Below are positions 27,187 through 35,328 of a stretch of DNA of 64,000 nucleotides, piece by piece. Under the pieces are notes generated by a model, which was given only the letters and a program-made list of their open reading frames with translations, was not told where the DNA came from and made no database searches. The DNA is from Seramator thermalis (GTDB lineage Bacteria; Bacteroidota; Bacteroidia; Bacteroidales; Dysgonomonadaceae), in assembly GCF_004138125.1 (NCBI RefSeq), contig NZ_RXHS01000011.1, positions 1 through 64,000 of the forward strand. The letters run 5' to 3'. The position numbers and the translations under genes are program-made. How positions within the stretch are numbered: the first letter of the stretch is position 1; each line of letters starts with the position of its first letter.

Positions 27187-27595
27187 TTTTTTCGTGTTGG
27201 ACGTACCTGTAAATCGATTAACTCCTTTACCGGAAGCTTGTTTTGCTTTCAAGGTCTTATTTTCTTCTCTGTTTCTTTTTCAATTCAGAGTGATAGTTGA
27301 GTGGGAGGAACATGGGAGGAGACTGGGAGGAGACTGGGAGTTGCGTCGGAGCTATGTCGGATTTATGGAAAAATTTGGATGATCTATTTTCAGGATAGTT
27401 TCTGTATCAAGAAATTTATTCGTTTCATAAAGCATTTAACTGCTTCAAAAAAAATTTCGTCAGACTTGACTAATTTTTTCGTTTGGTCAGTCAATTAGTT
27501 TATGAGAAGAAGTAAAATTTGTTTCGATTGGTCGTGACATTTTCTGCATCTAAATGCACTGTTTATTAAGATTTTATGTATGATAAACGTTAATT
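27187..27595. other. Gene-free stretch with a short tandem repeat
   Basis: No gene is seen. It holds an 11-bp tandem repeat (units beginning at 27303, 27314 and 27325 plus a partial unit at 27336). An inverted repeat (ACTAATT near 27470 with AATTAGT near 27494) also lies here. It precedes the triple operator of the blaI-like gene. Confidence 0.5.
27303..27340. repeat. 11-bp tandem repeat (GGGAGGAGACT)
   Basis: Three units and a partial fourth lie head to tail; the first reads GGGAGGAACAT. The period is about one DNA helical turn. Confidence 0.65.
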
Positions 27596-27654
27596 AACTA
27601 AATAAATTAGTTTATTAACTATAATAATTAGTTGTATAACTAAATTATTTAGTT
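27596..27654. promoter_or_regulatory. Three phased operators, AACTA-N7-TAGTT
   Basis: Identical half-sites AACTA and TAGTT with a 7-bp spacer occur at 27596-27612, 27617-27633 and 27638-27654, each starting exactly 21 bp after the last. The third extends to a perfect 10+1+10 palindrome (27636-27656) and overlaps the -7 box. This is the expected layout for cooperative repression by the BlaI-type protein encoded next. Confidence 0.8.
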
Positions 27655-27661
27655 ATATTTG
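27654..27661 (+). promoter_or_regulatory. -7 box (TATATTTG) of the blaI/M56 operon
   Basis: It matches TAnnTTTG, overlaps the third operator and lies 26 bp upstream of the ATG at 27688. Confidence 0.7.
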
Positions 27662-27687
27662 CATCGGAATAAAATTATTCAGAGAAA

Positions 27688-28053
27688 ATGAAAGAATTAA
27701 CGGCAAAAGAGGAAGAAGTGATGCGCTATTTTTGGCAGGAAGGAGCATTGTTTGTCAGGCAGCTTGTGGAGATGTATCCCGAGCCGAAACCGCATTTCAA
27801 TACGCTTTCGACTTATGTGCGGATGCTTGAGGACAAAGGATTTTTGTCGCATGAATCGTTAGGTGCTACTTACCGATATTTCCCTATCATCGATGAAGCG
27901 CAATACCGGAACGGAAATCTGAAAAATGTGGTTCGCAAATATTTTGACAATTCCTATCTGAATGTTGTTTCGACACTCATCAAGGAAAAAGACCTTTCGG
28001 TAGATGAAGTTCGCAAACTGCTCGACGAGGTTGACAAACAGTCTCCGAAATAA
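27688..28053 (+). CDS. BlaI/MecI/CopY-family repressor
   Basis: The protein has 121 residues. The winged helix (about 1-75) starts LTAKEEEVMRYFWQEGALFVRQLVEMYPEPKPHFNTLSTYVRMLEDKGFL, the family hallmark, and a helical dimerisation tail contains the usual cleavage region. BlaI repressors are inactivated by proteolysis when a M56 sensor is triggered, and such a sensor is encoded 34 bp downstream. Three matching operators upstream indicate autoregulation. The signal and the wider regulon are unknown; no beta-lactamase gene is present here. Confidence 0.88.
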   Translation: MKELTAKEEEVMRYFWQEGALFVRQLVEMYPEPKPHFNTLSTYVRMLEDKGFLSHESLGATYRYFPIIDEAQYRNGNLKNVVRKYFDNSYLNVVSTLIKEKDLSVDEVRKLLDEVDKQSPK

Positions 28054-28087
28054 TTTCGATTTCATCCATCGCTTTAAACAACAAAAC

Positions 28088-29719
28088 ATGGAAACCTTTC
28101 TTTTCTATCTTCTGCGATCATCTCTTGTGGCGATTTTGCTCTATGGAATTTATATGGCGATATTCAGCAAAACCACGTTTCACCGGGCAAATCGTATAGC
28201 GTTGGATTCGATTCTGGCCGTTTCGGTCGTTTTTCCACTTTTTCGATTTCGACTGATTCCCGAGACTGCGCATTCTATGATGGATATTTCTGCAATAAAT
28301 GGCTCAAACCTTTCAGAATTGCCTGTTTCGTCGGTCGGTCAATCTTTGTGGCAGAATATTCCGTGGATTGAAATCATTGCGATTTTTTATTTCGCTGGAC
28401 TGTCGTTTTTTCTGATTCGTCAGCTACTCGGATTCATGCGATTGGCGGCAATGATTCGAACTTCCGAAAAAGAGGCGGTTTCGCACGCGGCCTTACTTTG
28501 CATCACTGATTGCAAAATCCAACCCTTCAGCTGGTTTCGATATATCGTTGTATCGAAAGATGATGTGAAGAGCAATTATTTCCCCGTCATTCTTTGGCAC
28601 GAATCGACACATGTCGAACGCTATCATTCGGTTGACCGAACGATTTTCGATCTGTTCGCCTGCATTTTCTGGTTCAATCCTTTCGCTTGGCAGTTGCGTC
28701 GCGAAATTCAAACCGTTCATGAGTATCAGGCAGACGAACATACACTCGAATCAGGCGTCGATATCAAACAATATCAACTTTTATTAATCCGCAAAAGCGC
28801 AGGTGAGAACACGTTTGCTTTGGCTAACAATTTTTTGCAGCGCGATTTGCACAAACGAATTCGTATGATGAAAACAATTCACACAAACATCTCCCGCAAA
28901 TGGCAATATGCTTTAATGCTTCCGGGAATCGCAATTTCGCTGATCGCACTTTCCATTCCCGCCTTGTATGCGAAGGCCGATTCAACCAACACTTCCAAAC
29001 AACAGATTCCATCGGGAACGGCAAACTTCCTTGCACATAAAAGTGGCGAAAAGGAAACGGTCGTTCAGGATACAACGAAGGTAACCGTTTGGAATAAAAA
29101 GCAAAAGGTTATCGAGGAATTATCGGACGATGCGAAAAGGGCAATTTTTATTGTGGACGGAACTCGAATGAATTACGATAAAGTGCAAGTCATTGATCCT
29201 CAAGAAATCGATAATGTGTCGGTGCTGAAAGGCGATGCTGCCACTTCCGTTTACGGAACGGAGGCTAAAGATGGTGTTGTGATCATCACTACCAAAAATA
29301 ACGGACATCCCTCTTCTACCGAGCGCCGGATTAGTGTTACAGATGGCAACCCGTTGATTCTGATGAATGGCGTTGCCATAACGAAAGAAGAAATGGATAA
29401 GATCAATCCCGATGAGATTGAATCGGTAAATGTGTTGAAAGGTGAGCAGGCAACCCGTCTCTACGGCGAAAAGGGCAAGAACGGAGTTGTCATCATCACG
29501 CCGAAGGGTGAAAAAGCCGTTGTCCCATTGCGGGAGGGAATGAATAAGGAAAACCCGCCACTTATCGTTATTGACGGAAAGCGCATGCCGAAAGATTTTA
29601 ACCTGTCCACGCTCAAGTCCGAAGAAATTGAATCGATCTCCGTGTTGAAAGACAAATCGGCAGTCGAAACTTACGGTGAAGACGGCAAGAACGGGGTTAT
29701 CGTCATCCTGAAAAAGTAG
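28088..29719 (+). CDS. M56 (BlaR1-like) sensor metalloprotease with three plug-like repeats
   Basis: The protein has 543 residues. Membrane segments lie at about 8-28, 38-55 and 92-115. The zinc motif is HESTH at 171-175, followed by FWFNPFAWQLRREIQTVHEYQAD, the M56 signature. Another helix is near 275-295. The C-terminal half is unlike BlaR1: it has no penicillin-binding domain but three repeats of about 70 residues, each ending in a SusC-plug-like pattern (SVLKGDAATSVYG...DGVVIITTK; NVLKGEQATRLYG...NGVVIITPK; SVLKDKSAVETYG...NGVIVILKK). The start at 28088 (METFLFYL) replaces a longer frame beginning inside blaI. Confidence 0.85.
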   Translation: METFLFYLLRSSLVAILLYGIYMAIFSKTTFHRANRIALDSILAVSVVFPLFRFRLIPETAHSMMDISAINGSNLSELPVSSVGQSLWQNIPWIEIIAIFYFAGLSFFLIRQLLGFMRLAAMIRTSEKEAVSHAALLCITDCKIQPFSWFRYIVVSKDDVKSNYFPVILWHESTHVERYHSVDRTIFDLFACIFWFNPFAWQLRREIQTVHEYQADEHTLESGVDIKQYQLLLIRKSAGENTFALANNFLQRDLHKRIRMMKTIHTNISRKWQYALMLPGIAISLIALSIPALYAKADSTNTSKQQIPSGTANFLAHKSGEKETVVQDTTKVTVWNKKQKVIEELSDDAKRAIFIVDGTRMNYDKVQVIDPQEIDNVSVLKGDAATSVYGTEAKDGVVIITTKNNGHPSSTERRISVTDGNPLILMNGVAITKEEMDKINPDEIESVNVLKGEQATRLYGEKGKNGVVIITPKGEKAVVPLREGMNKENPPLIVIDGKRMPKDFNLSTLKSEEIESISVLKDKSAVETYGEDGKNGVIVILKK

Positions 29720-29994
29720 CTGCTTTTATTTCATTCCAACTTTCTGCAAGAAATTCAAAAATTGAAGCTTTGTTTATCGTTTATTCGTATGCACCTTTTT
29801 CGAGATGATGAAAAGCAGTATTTTCTCTCGCTGATTAACGCTGATTAAGTTCGCCGATTAACGCTGATTTTTATGAACTCTTGCGCGGAAAATCTGCGAT
29901 GATCTGTTTGAAATTTTCTCTCGTAGATGAATAAAAACGAATTTTAATCCGTTTGCGTGTCCATCGAAAATCATCATTTTACTTTTATTTTCAC

Positions 29995-31086
29995 TCAATT
30001 GAATCCGTACGCTGCTTTGCGCATATCTGCAGCCGACCGGAAAGGTTTGGGCGGATCGAGATAACGTCCCAGAAATTTATGGATGGTAAAGCGGATATCG
30101 GTTGCCTCCTTACTGTCGATGCGATCGAATCCGTGACCTCCGGAAGCATTCTGAAAGATTTTGTATTCGAATTGCTTGTTTTCTTTCAGGAGCGTATCAA
30201 TCATCAATTTCACTTCTCCCACATACACATCGTTATCGTTGGTATTGGTATGAATCAGGAGCGGTTTGTTCAGATTTTTCGCATAGTGAGTCGGCGATCG
30301 ACGCGCATATTCTTCGGGATTCTCTTTCAGCGATTGTCCGATGTGATAATCGGCTTCAAACAGATCGGAGTAGGACTTGTCGTGCGTCGATAGCCGGTTG
30401 GCGAGATCGCTCACCGGTACGCCGGCAAAGGCGCATTGGTAATTATCGCCGTGCTGCAAAATCTGCATCAGCGCAATCATGCCGCCATGACTCCATCCCA
30501 CCACGCCAACGCGCGTGGAATCGACGAAGCTGTAGTTTTGGATCATGTAGTTGCGACTCTCGAGCACATCGTCGTTTTCGCGGCCACCGTAATCGATGCT
30601 TTCGTAAAAATCTTTACCATATCCCGTGCTGCCTCGATATTCGGCCGAAACTACCACGTAGCCTTGTGCCACAAATTCGCGTACGATATGGGCGTAGTAG
30701 GTCGAAAAGTTGGCATGCACACCACTGTGTGGAAGTACGATGAGCGGATATTTGCCGCTTTCGTCAATTTCTTTAGGAATGAAAACATAGCAATAGAATT
30801 GCATTTTGTTGCCGGCAAACGGATCGTCCGGATATTGGGGTTTCCATCGGGGTGTGCTTGTCAGTCGCACCTTATCGACGTAGGCCAGGTCGCCGAGGCG
30901 CTGCCACCACATCAGATCGTCGATTTGTTTTTCGAGCATGTCGAATCGATGATCGTAATTTGTAATCTTGCGGTCGATCGATTCGATTTTCTTTTCCATT
31001 TCGGTTTTTTCTTGCGAAAAAAGCATGGGGGCATTCATCGCAAAAGCTATTGTCATACAGGCAAGGAGGTTAGCATTGATTCTCAT
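29995..31086 (-). CDS. S9/prolyl-oligopeptidase-like alpha/beta hydrolase, exported
   Basis: The protein has 363 residues. A signal peptide (about 1-24) is followed by a short coiled segment (EMEKKIESIDRKITNYDHRFDML) and an alpha/beta-hydrolase domain. The nucleophile elbow is GWSHGGM (Ser about 197), the acid is probably in NTNDNDVYVGE, and the His is in GGHGFDR. Prolyl-oligopeptidase enzymes cleave peptides, but esterases share this core, and no N-terminal propeller is present. Its -7 box lies at 31135-31142. It is surrounded by repeat-rich DNA on both sides. Confidence 0.78.
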   Translation of the reverse strand: MRINANLLACMTIAFAMNAPMLFSQEKTEMEKKIESIDRKITNYDHRFDMLEKQIDDLMWWQRLGDLAYVDKVRLTSTPRWKPQYPDDPFAGNKMQFYCYVFIPKEIDESGKYPLIVLPHSGVHANFSTYYAHIVREFVAQGYVVVSAEYRGSTGYGKDFYESIDYGGRENDDVLESRNYMIQNYSFVDSTRVGVVGWSHGGMIALMQILQHGDNYQCAFAGVPVSDLANRLSTHDKSYSDLFEADYHIGQSLKENPEEYARRSPTHYAKNLNKPLLIHTNTNDNDVYVGEVKLMIDTLLKENKQFEYKIFQNASGGHGFDRIDSKEATDIRFTIHKFLGRYLDPPKPFRSAADMRKAAYGFN

Positions 31087-31134
31087 ACGGCATTATTGTT
31101 TTTAGTTTAACCGAATCTCGAAATATGGTCAGAG

Positions 31135-31142
31135 CAAAGTTA
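31135..31142 (-). promoter_or_regulatory. -7 box (TAACTTTG) for the S9-like hydrolase gene
   Basis: A minus-strand match to TAnnTTTG, 49 bp upstream of the start. Confidence 0.5.
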
Positions 31143-31202
31143 CAATGATTACATTGATAATAAAAGAATTGTAGCTGAAATATTATCGGTCAAGAAATTA
31201 TT

Positions 31203-31660
31203 TCTCGCTGATTAAGTTCGCAGATTAACACCGATTTTCTGCGAGAAATTGGTTTTTTGCCACGAAGACGCAAAGGCACCAAGTTGTGCCGGGCAGCTTC
31301 CCGTTTTTGATAATGTGACAATGTGATGATGAGCCAATTGTGTCTCTTTTGTCGTACCGTGAAATAGGTTTACAAAAAAGTTCACGCAGATTCACGCCGA
31401 TTAAGTTCGCAGATTCACGCCGATTTCGTGCGAGAAATTGGTTTTTTGCCACGAAGACACGAAGGCACCAAGTTGTGCCGGGCAGCTTCCCGTTTTTGAT
31501 AATGTGACAATGTGATGATCTGCCAATTGTGGCTCTTTTGTCGTGCCGTGAAATAGGTTTACAAAAAGTTCACGCTGATTCACGCTGATTAAGTTCGCAG
31601 ATTAACGCCGATTTCCTGCGAGAAATTGGTTTTTTGCCACGAAGACGCAAAGGCTCGAAG
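31203..31660. repeat. Tandem repeat of about 189 bp, 2.4 copies
   Basis: The motif GCGAGAAATTGG occurs at 31241, 31430 and 31618, spacings of 189 and 188 bp. The first two units share nearly the whole length, including ACCAAGTTGTGCCGGGCAGC and AATAGGTTTACAAAAA; the third is partial. Short sub-repeats (GATTAAGTTCGCAGATT) lie inside. A related snippet occurs at 29830-29870, so the family is dispersed. Confidence 0.8.
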
Positions 31661-31719
31661 CTGCACCAAGCGGCTTTCCATTCTTAATTTAACAACAAAA
31701 GATGATTGAAAAATTCACG

Positions 31720-32502
31720 TTACAATTTTGCCATCGGTGTATAGGCATCGTGATAGAAAACAAGGGTTCGATGCTCCTTTTTGGCCTTGTCCAGAAAACG
31801 TTTTTTTTCGTCCATTGCCAACGAAAGATTATCGTCATAGGCTGAAAGCCAGCTGAGTGCAATATTCAGTGAGGTCGGCACTACATCGCCCGGAAAAGCA
31901 AAATTCCCTTCTTCGGTATCGAAAAGCACAACGATCTGCCCGGGAGTGTGCCCGTCGTAAAGTTCGAGCCGGATGGTGTCGTAAAGCATTTGATCCTCCA
32001 TCACAAATTGCAGTTGGCCGGAACGGAAAACGGGTTCGATATTATCGGGAAAGAACGATCCCTTTTCGAAAAGAGAAGGATTTCGATAATTTTTCCACTG
32101 CTTCAGACTCACCCAATAAGTGGCATTGGGGAACGTAGGTATGGCTTCGCCGTATTCGTTGAGCATCGTACTTGCGCCGCAATGATCGAAGTGCAGATGC
32201 GTGAGAATGACGTCGGTAACCTCTTCCGGTTCGTATCCGATTTTTCGGATCTCGTTCGGTATGTTTCGTTGGTCGAAAGGCTTGTAAAACCTCAGTTTCG
32301 ATACATGCTTGTCACCCAATCCCGTGTCAACGAGAATTTTCCGGTCGCCTGTCTCGATAAATAGGCAGCGCATCGACATCACACACATGTTTTGCTCATC
32401 CACTTTATACTTGATCGACCAGTATTTTTTGGGGATTGGGCCGAACATCACGCCGCCATCACCCATAAAATATCCCGACTCGATGATATGAAACTTGACC
32501 AT
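31720..32502 (-). CDS. Metallo-beta-lactamase-fold hydrolase
   Basis: The protein has 260 residues. The MBL motif HLHFDHCG (about 108-115) binds two metals; LVDTGLG lies before it, and DGHTPGQ and FPGDVVPT supply the later ligands. The layout fits the lactonase or glyoxalase-like class of cytoplasmic MBL enzymes; there is no signal peptide. I start at 32502 (MVKFHIIESGYFMGDGG), because the ATG at 32523 lies at the predicted transcript start from the -7 box at 32531. Substrate unknown. Confidence 0.8.
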   Translation of the reverse strand: MVKFHIIESGYFMGDGGVMFGPIPKKYWSIKYKVDEQNMCVMSMRCLFIETGDRKILVDTGLGDKHVSKLRFYKPFDQRNIPNEIRKIGYEPEEVTDVILTHLHFDHCGASTMLNEYGEAIPTFPNATYWVSLKQWKNYRNPSLFEKGSFFPDNIEPVFRSGQLQFVMEDQMLYDTIRLELYDGHTPGQIVVLFDTEEGNFAFPGDVVPTSLNIALSWLSAYDDNLSLAMDEKKRFLDKAKKEHRTLVFYHDAYTPMAKL

Positions 32503-32530
32503 AAATTCGTAATTTTGCGACAAATTTAAT

Positions 32531-32538
32531 CAAAGATA
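32531..32538 (-). promoter_or_regulatory. -7 box (TATCTTTG) for the MBL-fold gene
   Basis: A minus-strand match to TAnnTTTG that supports the downstream start at 32502. Confidence 0.55.
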
Positions 32539-32632
32539 GCGTTTAAGGCGAATTGTTTCGAGTTAAATTGTGGAGAACGACCGCCACATTCAACTTAAAC
32601 CATAAGCCCGAGAGCGGATGACAATCTTGACG

Positions 32633-33166
32633 ATGAACATTATTCCGAACAAACACGAACAAATAGCCGATTATCTGCTGTTTATGTGGCAGACCGAAGA
32701 TGTGTTGCGTGCCTGCAAACTGGATTTGGACATTGTTCGGCAAACGCTTGTCGATCCTTTGCCTGTTTCCGATGAAGAGAAATCGAAAATGCTCGATTGG
32801 TATGAAGGGCTGATCATGATGATGAAATCGGAAGGCGTTCAGGAAAAAGGTCATTTGCAGATCAACAAGAATATGATCATCGAACTGACGGATTTGCATT
32901 TACGGCTTCAAAAAGATCCGAAAGAGGCAGAATATATGGCAACTTATTACCATACTTTGCCCTATATCGTGGAATTGAGAGCAAAATCGAAGGTGAAGGA
33001 TATTCCCGAAATTGAAACCTGTTTCACAGCTATGTATGGCTATTTGCTGCTGAAAATTCAAAAGAAGGAAATTTCGAAAGAAACGCAGGCAGCGGTCAAT
33101 CAAATCGGTAAACTTTTGCGTTTGCTGACCGAAAGATATAAAACGATGTATCAGGAGGAAGAATAG
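32633..33166 (+). CDS. DUF4924-like cytoplasmic protein
   Basis: The protein has 177 residues, is all-helical in appearance and has no signal peptide. The start NKHEQIADYLLFMWQTEDVLRACKLD and the later YHTLPYIVELRAKS resemble the Bacteroidota family I know as DUF4924; its function is not known. I use the second ATG (32633) because family members usually begin only about seven residues before this conserved opening. The first ATG at 32618 would add five residues. Repeat-rich DNA follows. Confidence 0.7.
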   Translation: MNIIPNKHEQIADYLLFMWQTEDVLRACKLDLDIVRQTLVDPLPVSDEEKSKMLDWYEGLIMMMKSEGVQEKGHLQINKNMIIELTDLHLRLQKDPKEAEYMATYYHTLPYIVELRAKSKVKDIPEIETCFTAMYGYLLLKIQKKEISKETQAAVNQIGKLLRLLTERYKTMYQEEE

Positions 33167-33329
33167 AATTATAGGTAATTAAGTATGGAGAAGTGAAGAA
33201 TTTTAGAAGTTGGAGATGGGAATTAAAAGAAGAAGTAGAGAAGTAAAGAAGTTAGAAATGAGAATTTCAAATTGCGAGTTGAAAGTAAAACTTTATGAAC
33301 TTTCTAACTTTACAAACTAAAATGATTAT

Positions 33330-33461
33330 CATAACCCCTGCACTGCCCGGGTGCAGTGCTTGTCCCCTTATCTTAAGGGGACGGTTTAGGGTGAGTGAGA
33401 TTCCGAAACTACTCCACTCTTAAGATAAGAATGGTACTGCCGAAGGCAGGTGGGAGTTATG
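33330..33461. repeat. MITE-like element, copy 1
   Basis: It begins CATAACCCCTGCACTGCC and ends GGCAGGTGGGAGTTATG, giving imperfect terminal inverted repeats. Inside are hairpins (CACTGCCCGGGTGCAGTG; TCCCCTTATCTTAAGGGGA; ACTGCCGAAGGCAG). No coding capacity. The second copy is at 33941. Confidence 0.7.
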
Positions 33462-33499
33462 AATTAATTGACAGTTGACAAATAATAATGGATAATATA

Positions 33500-33589
33500 G
33501 GAGAAGTGGGGAAGTTGGAAATGGGAATTGAAAGAAGAAGTGGAGAAGTAAAGAAGTTAGAAATAAGAATTTCAAATTACGAATTAAAG
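33500..33589. repeat. Second copy of a purine-rich block
   Basis: It repeats 33187-33285 with scattered differences (shared AAGAAGTTAGAAAT and AAGAATTTCAAATT-type runs). The block-then-MITE order suggests a segmental duplication. Confidence 0.6.
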
Positions 33590-33940
33590 TTCTTTTTTCT
33601 TGTTGCTATTGCGGATATTCATCTGTGCAACTACAGTAGTTCTGCCTTTCATGCAAAGGTGAGTTCGTGAATTGAAGGTTATTGGCTACTATGAATAATA
33701 TCGAGTATAGTTTCGGCTTGAAAAGCCGAATTTTCATAACCGCAGAATTTATTCTGCGGTATGAATCGGCATCAGAAACCTACCTGAAAGGCAGTACTTT
33801 TCCCAATTCGTTCAAGTTTAGTGGTAACGTAACTTCGACGAAAAACAACAGGCAGTTTTTAAACTCCTGCTGTTTCAAGCAAAAGTTGCAAACTTGGGCT
33901 ATTGGGGAAAAAAGTGAAGGAGTCAGAAGTCAGGAAATAT

Positions 33941-34068
33941 CATAACCCCTGCACTGCCCGGGGGCAGTGCTTGTCCCCTTATTCTTAAGGGGACAGCTAT
34001 ATGGCAAGTGTGATCCAACTCCCCTCTTAAGATAAGAGGGGTACTGCCGAAGGCAGGGGGGTGTTATG
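33941..34068. repeat. MITE-like element, copy 2
   Basis: It has the same architecture as 33330-33461: CATAACCCCTGCACTGCC at one end, GGCAGGGGGGTGTTATG at the other. The internal hairpins are kept with paired changes (TCCCCTTATTCTTAAGGGGA; CCCCTCTTAAGATAAGAGGGG). Confidence 0.7.
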
Positions 34069-34098
34069 ATTTTAATGGATCATGAGGAAGAAATGAAT

Positions 34099-34154
34099 GA
34101 GAAGTGAGAAATGAGAAGTGAGAAATGAGAAGTGAGAAATGAGAAGTGAGAAAT
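34099..34154. repeat. 14-bp tandem repeat, four perfect units
   Basis: GAGAAGTGAGAAAT is repeated four times without change (34099, 34113, 34127, 34141), with decayed units on the right. Confidence 0.85.
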
Positions 34155-34296
34155 GAGAAATCGGAAATGAGAAGGAAGGGTTACAATTGGCAGATTGGCA
34201 CATCATTAAATCAACAAAGCATTCCGTCAATTAAATTCACTAACTTGTGTGTTGACTGCAAACTATCATATAAATTTCAATAAAAAATAAAGACCT

Positions 34297-35262
34297 ATGG
34301 CAATTTACACAGGTTCGAACAAACATTTGGGTGGAACGGAAACCGTTACCAAAAGACAGGATTTTTTTTACGGATTGGTGCAGAAAAACGTCTTGATAAC
34401 GGGCGCCAACGGGCAGTTGGGAAATGAGCTTCGCGAAAGAAAAATGATTTCGAACAATCCGTTTCATTTCATCTATACCGATGCCGATACACTCGACATT
34501 ACCGACAAGGAGCAGGTACGCCGGTTTGTGGACGACCATAACATCGCTTATATGGTCAACTGTGCGGCTTATACCAATGTCGAAAAAGCCGAATCCGATC
34601 AGGAAATGGCACTGCGAATCAATGCTCTGGGGCCTGAAAATCTGGCACGAGTAGCGCACGAATTCGATATCCGGCTCATTCATATATCCACCGATTATGT
34701 TTTCGACGGGAGTTCTGCGACACCTTACACCGAAAAAGACGCAACAAATCCGCAATCCGTGTATGGCAAAACCAAGTTAAAAGGCGAAGAGGCCGTTCTG
34801 AAAGCAGATCCATCGGCTATTATCATTCGCACTTCGTGGCTATATTCGGAATTTGGAAACAATTTTGTGAAAACCATGCTTCGCTTGATGAGCGAACGCG
34901 ACCGGATAACGGTTGTGGCCGATCAGCATGGATCGCCAACTTATGCCGCCGACTTGGCCGAAATGATCATGGTGATCCTCGAAGCAGACGAAAAGGACGA
35001 ATGGAAACCGGGAATTTATCATTTTTCGAATGCCGGAGCAACGACATGGTACGATTTTGCCAAAAAAATCAAAGAATTATCCGGAAATACCACTTGTGTG
35101 GTCGAACCCGTTACTATGGCCGAATACCCGACGGTGGCGCCCCGACCTGCTTATAGCGTGATGGATATTTCGAAAATTCAAAATGCCTTCCACGTAGAAA
35201 TTCCGAGATGGGAAGACGCTTTGCAACGCTGCCTCAATAAATTACAGGCTGCGAGCAACTGA
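34297..35262 (+). CDS. rfbD: dTDP-4-dehydrorhamnose reductase
   Basis: It makes dTDP-L-rhamnose from the 4-keto precursor for surface polysaccharides. Seen: the NADPH site VLITGANGQLGNELR, the YxxxK pair in SVYGKTKLKGEE, STDYVFDG, and SWLYSEFGNNFV. The open frame has 321 residues. About 27 of these (MAIYTGSNKHLGGTETVTKRQDFFYGL) precede the expected start of the Rossmann fold. A GTG at 34378 (VQKNVLITG, preceded by GGATTG) would give the usual length. I report the ATG and regard the start as open. No other rhamnose gene is nearby. Confidence 0.85.
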   Translation: MAIYTGSNKHLGGTETVTKRQDFFYGLVQKNVLITGANGQLGNELRERKMISNNPFHFIYTDADTLDITDKEQVRRFVDDHNIAYMVNCAAYTNVEKAESDQEMALRINALGPENLARVAHEFDIRLIHISTDYVFDGSSATPYTEKDATNPQSVYGKTKLKGEEAVLKADPSAIIIRTSWLYSEFGNNFVKTMLRLMSERDRITVVADQHGSPTYAADLAEMIMVILEADEKDEWKPGIYHFSNAGATTWYDFAKKIKELSGNTTCVVEPVTMAEYPTVAPRPAYSVMDISKIQNAFHVEIPRWEDALQRCLNKLQAASN

Positions 35263-35328
35263 TAAAGTTTTTTAATCTTGGCTTTTTCGTAACTGCAAGC
35301 AAACAATCAGACAGACTCAAATATTATA

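Larger units (their letters stand above)
33167..34296. other. 1.1-kb gene-free, repeat-built stretch
   Basis: No credible gene is present. Reading left to right it holds a purine-rich block (33187-33285), a MITE-like element (33330-33461), and a second copy of the purine-rich block (33500-33589). Next are two small hairpins (GGCTTGAAAAGCC near 33716; CCGCAGAAT-TT-ATTCTGCGG near 33738-33757). A second MITE-like element (33941-34068) and a 14-bp tandem repeat (34099-34154) complete it. Short open frames here are by-products of the purine bias. Confidence 0.7.

Noticed and set aside
27688-29719. The blaI/M56 pair read as a beta-lactam resistance operon
   Set aside because: The sensor lacks a penicillin-binding domain and no beta-lactamase gene is adjacent; the MBL-fold gene at 31720 has no signal peptide and is on the other strand.
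30436-31110. 224-codon plus-strand open frame across the S9-like hydrolase
   Set aside because: Antisense shadow of a gene with clear catalytic motifs; no signal of its own.
31203-31660. 189-bp repeats considered as CRISPR or as coding repeats
   Set aside because: The unit is far too long for CRISPR, without spacers; open frames in it shift between units.
34099-34154. 14-bp repeats considered as a CRISPR array
   Set aside because: The units are contiguous with no spacers, too short, and no cas gene is present.
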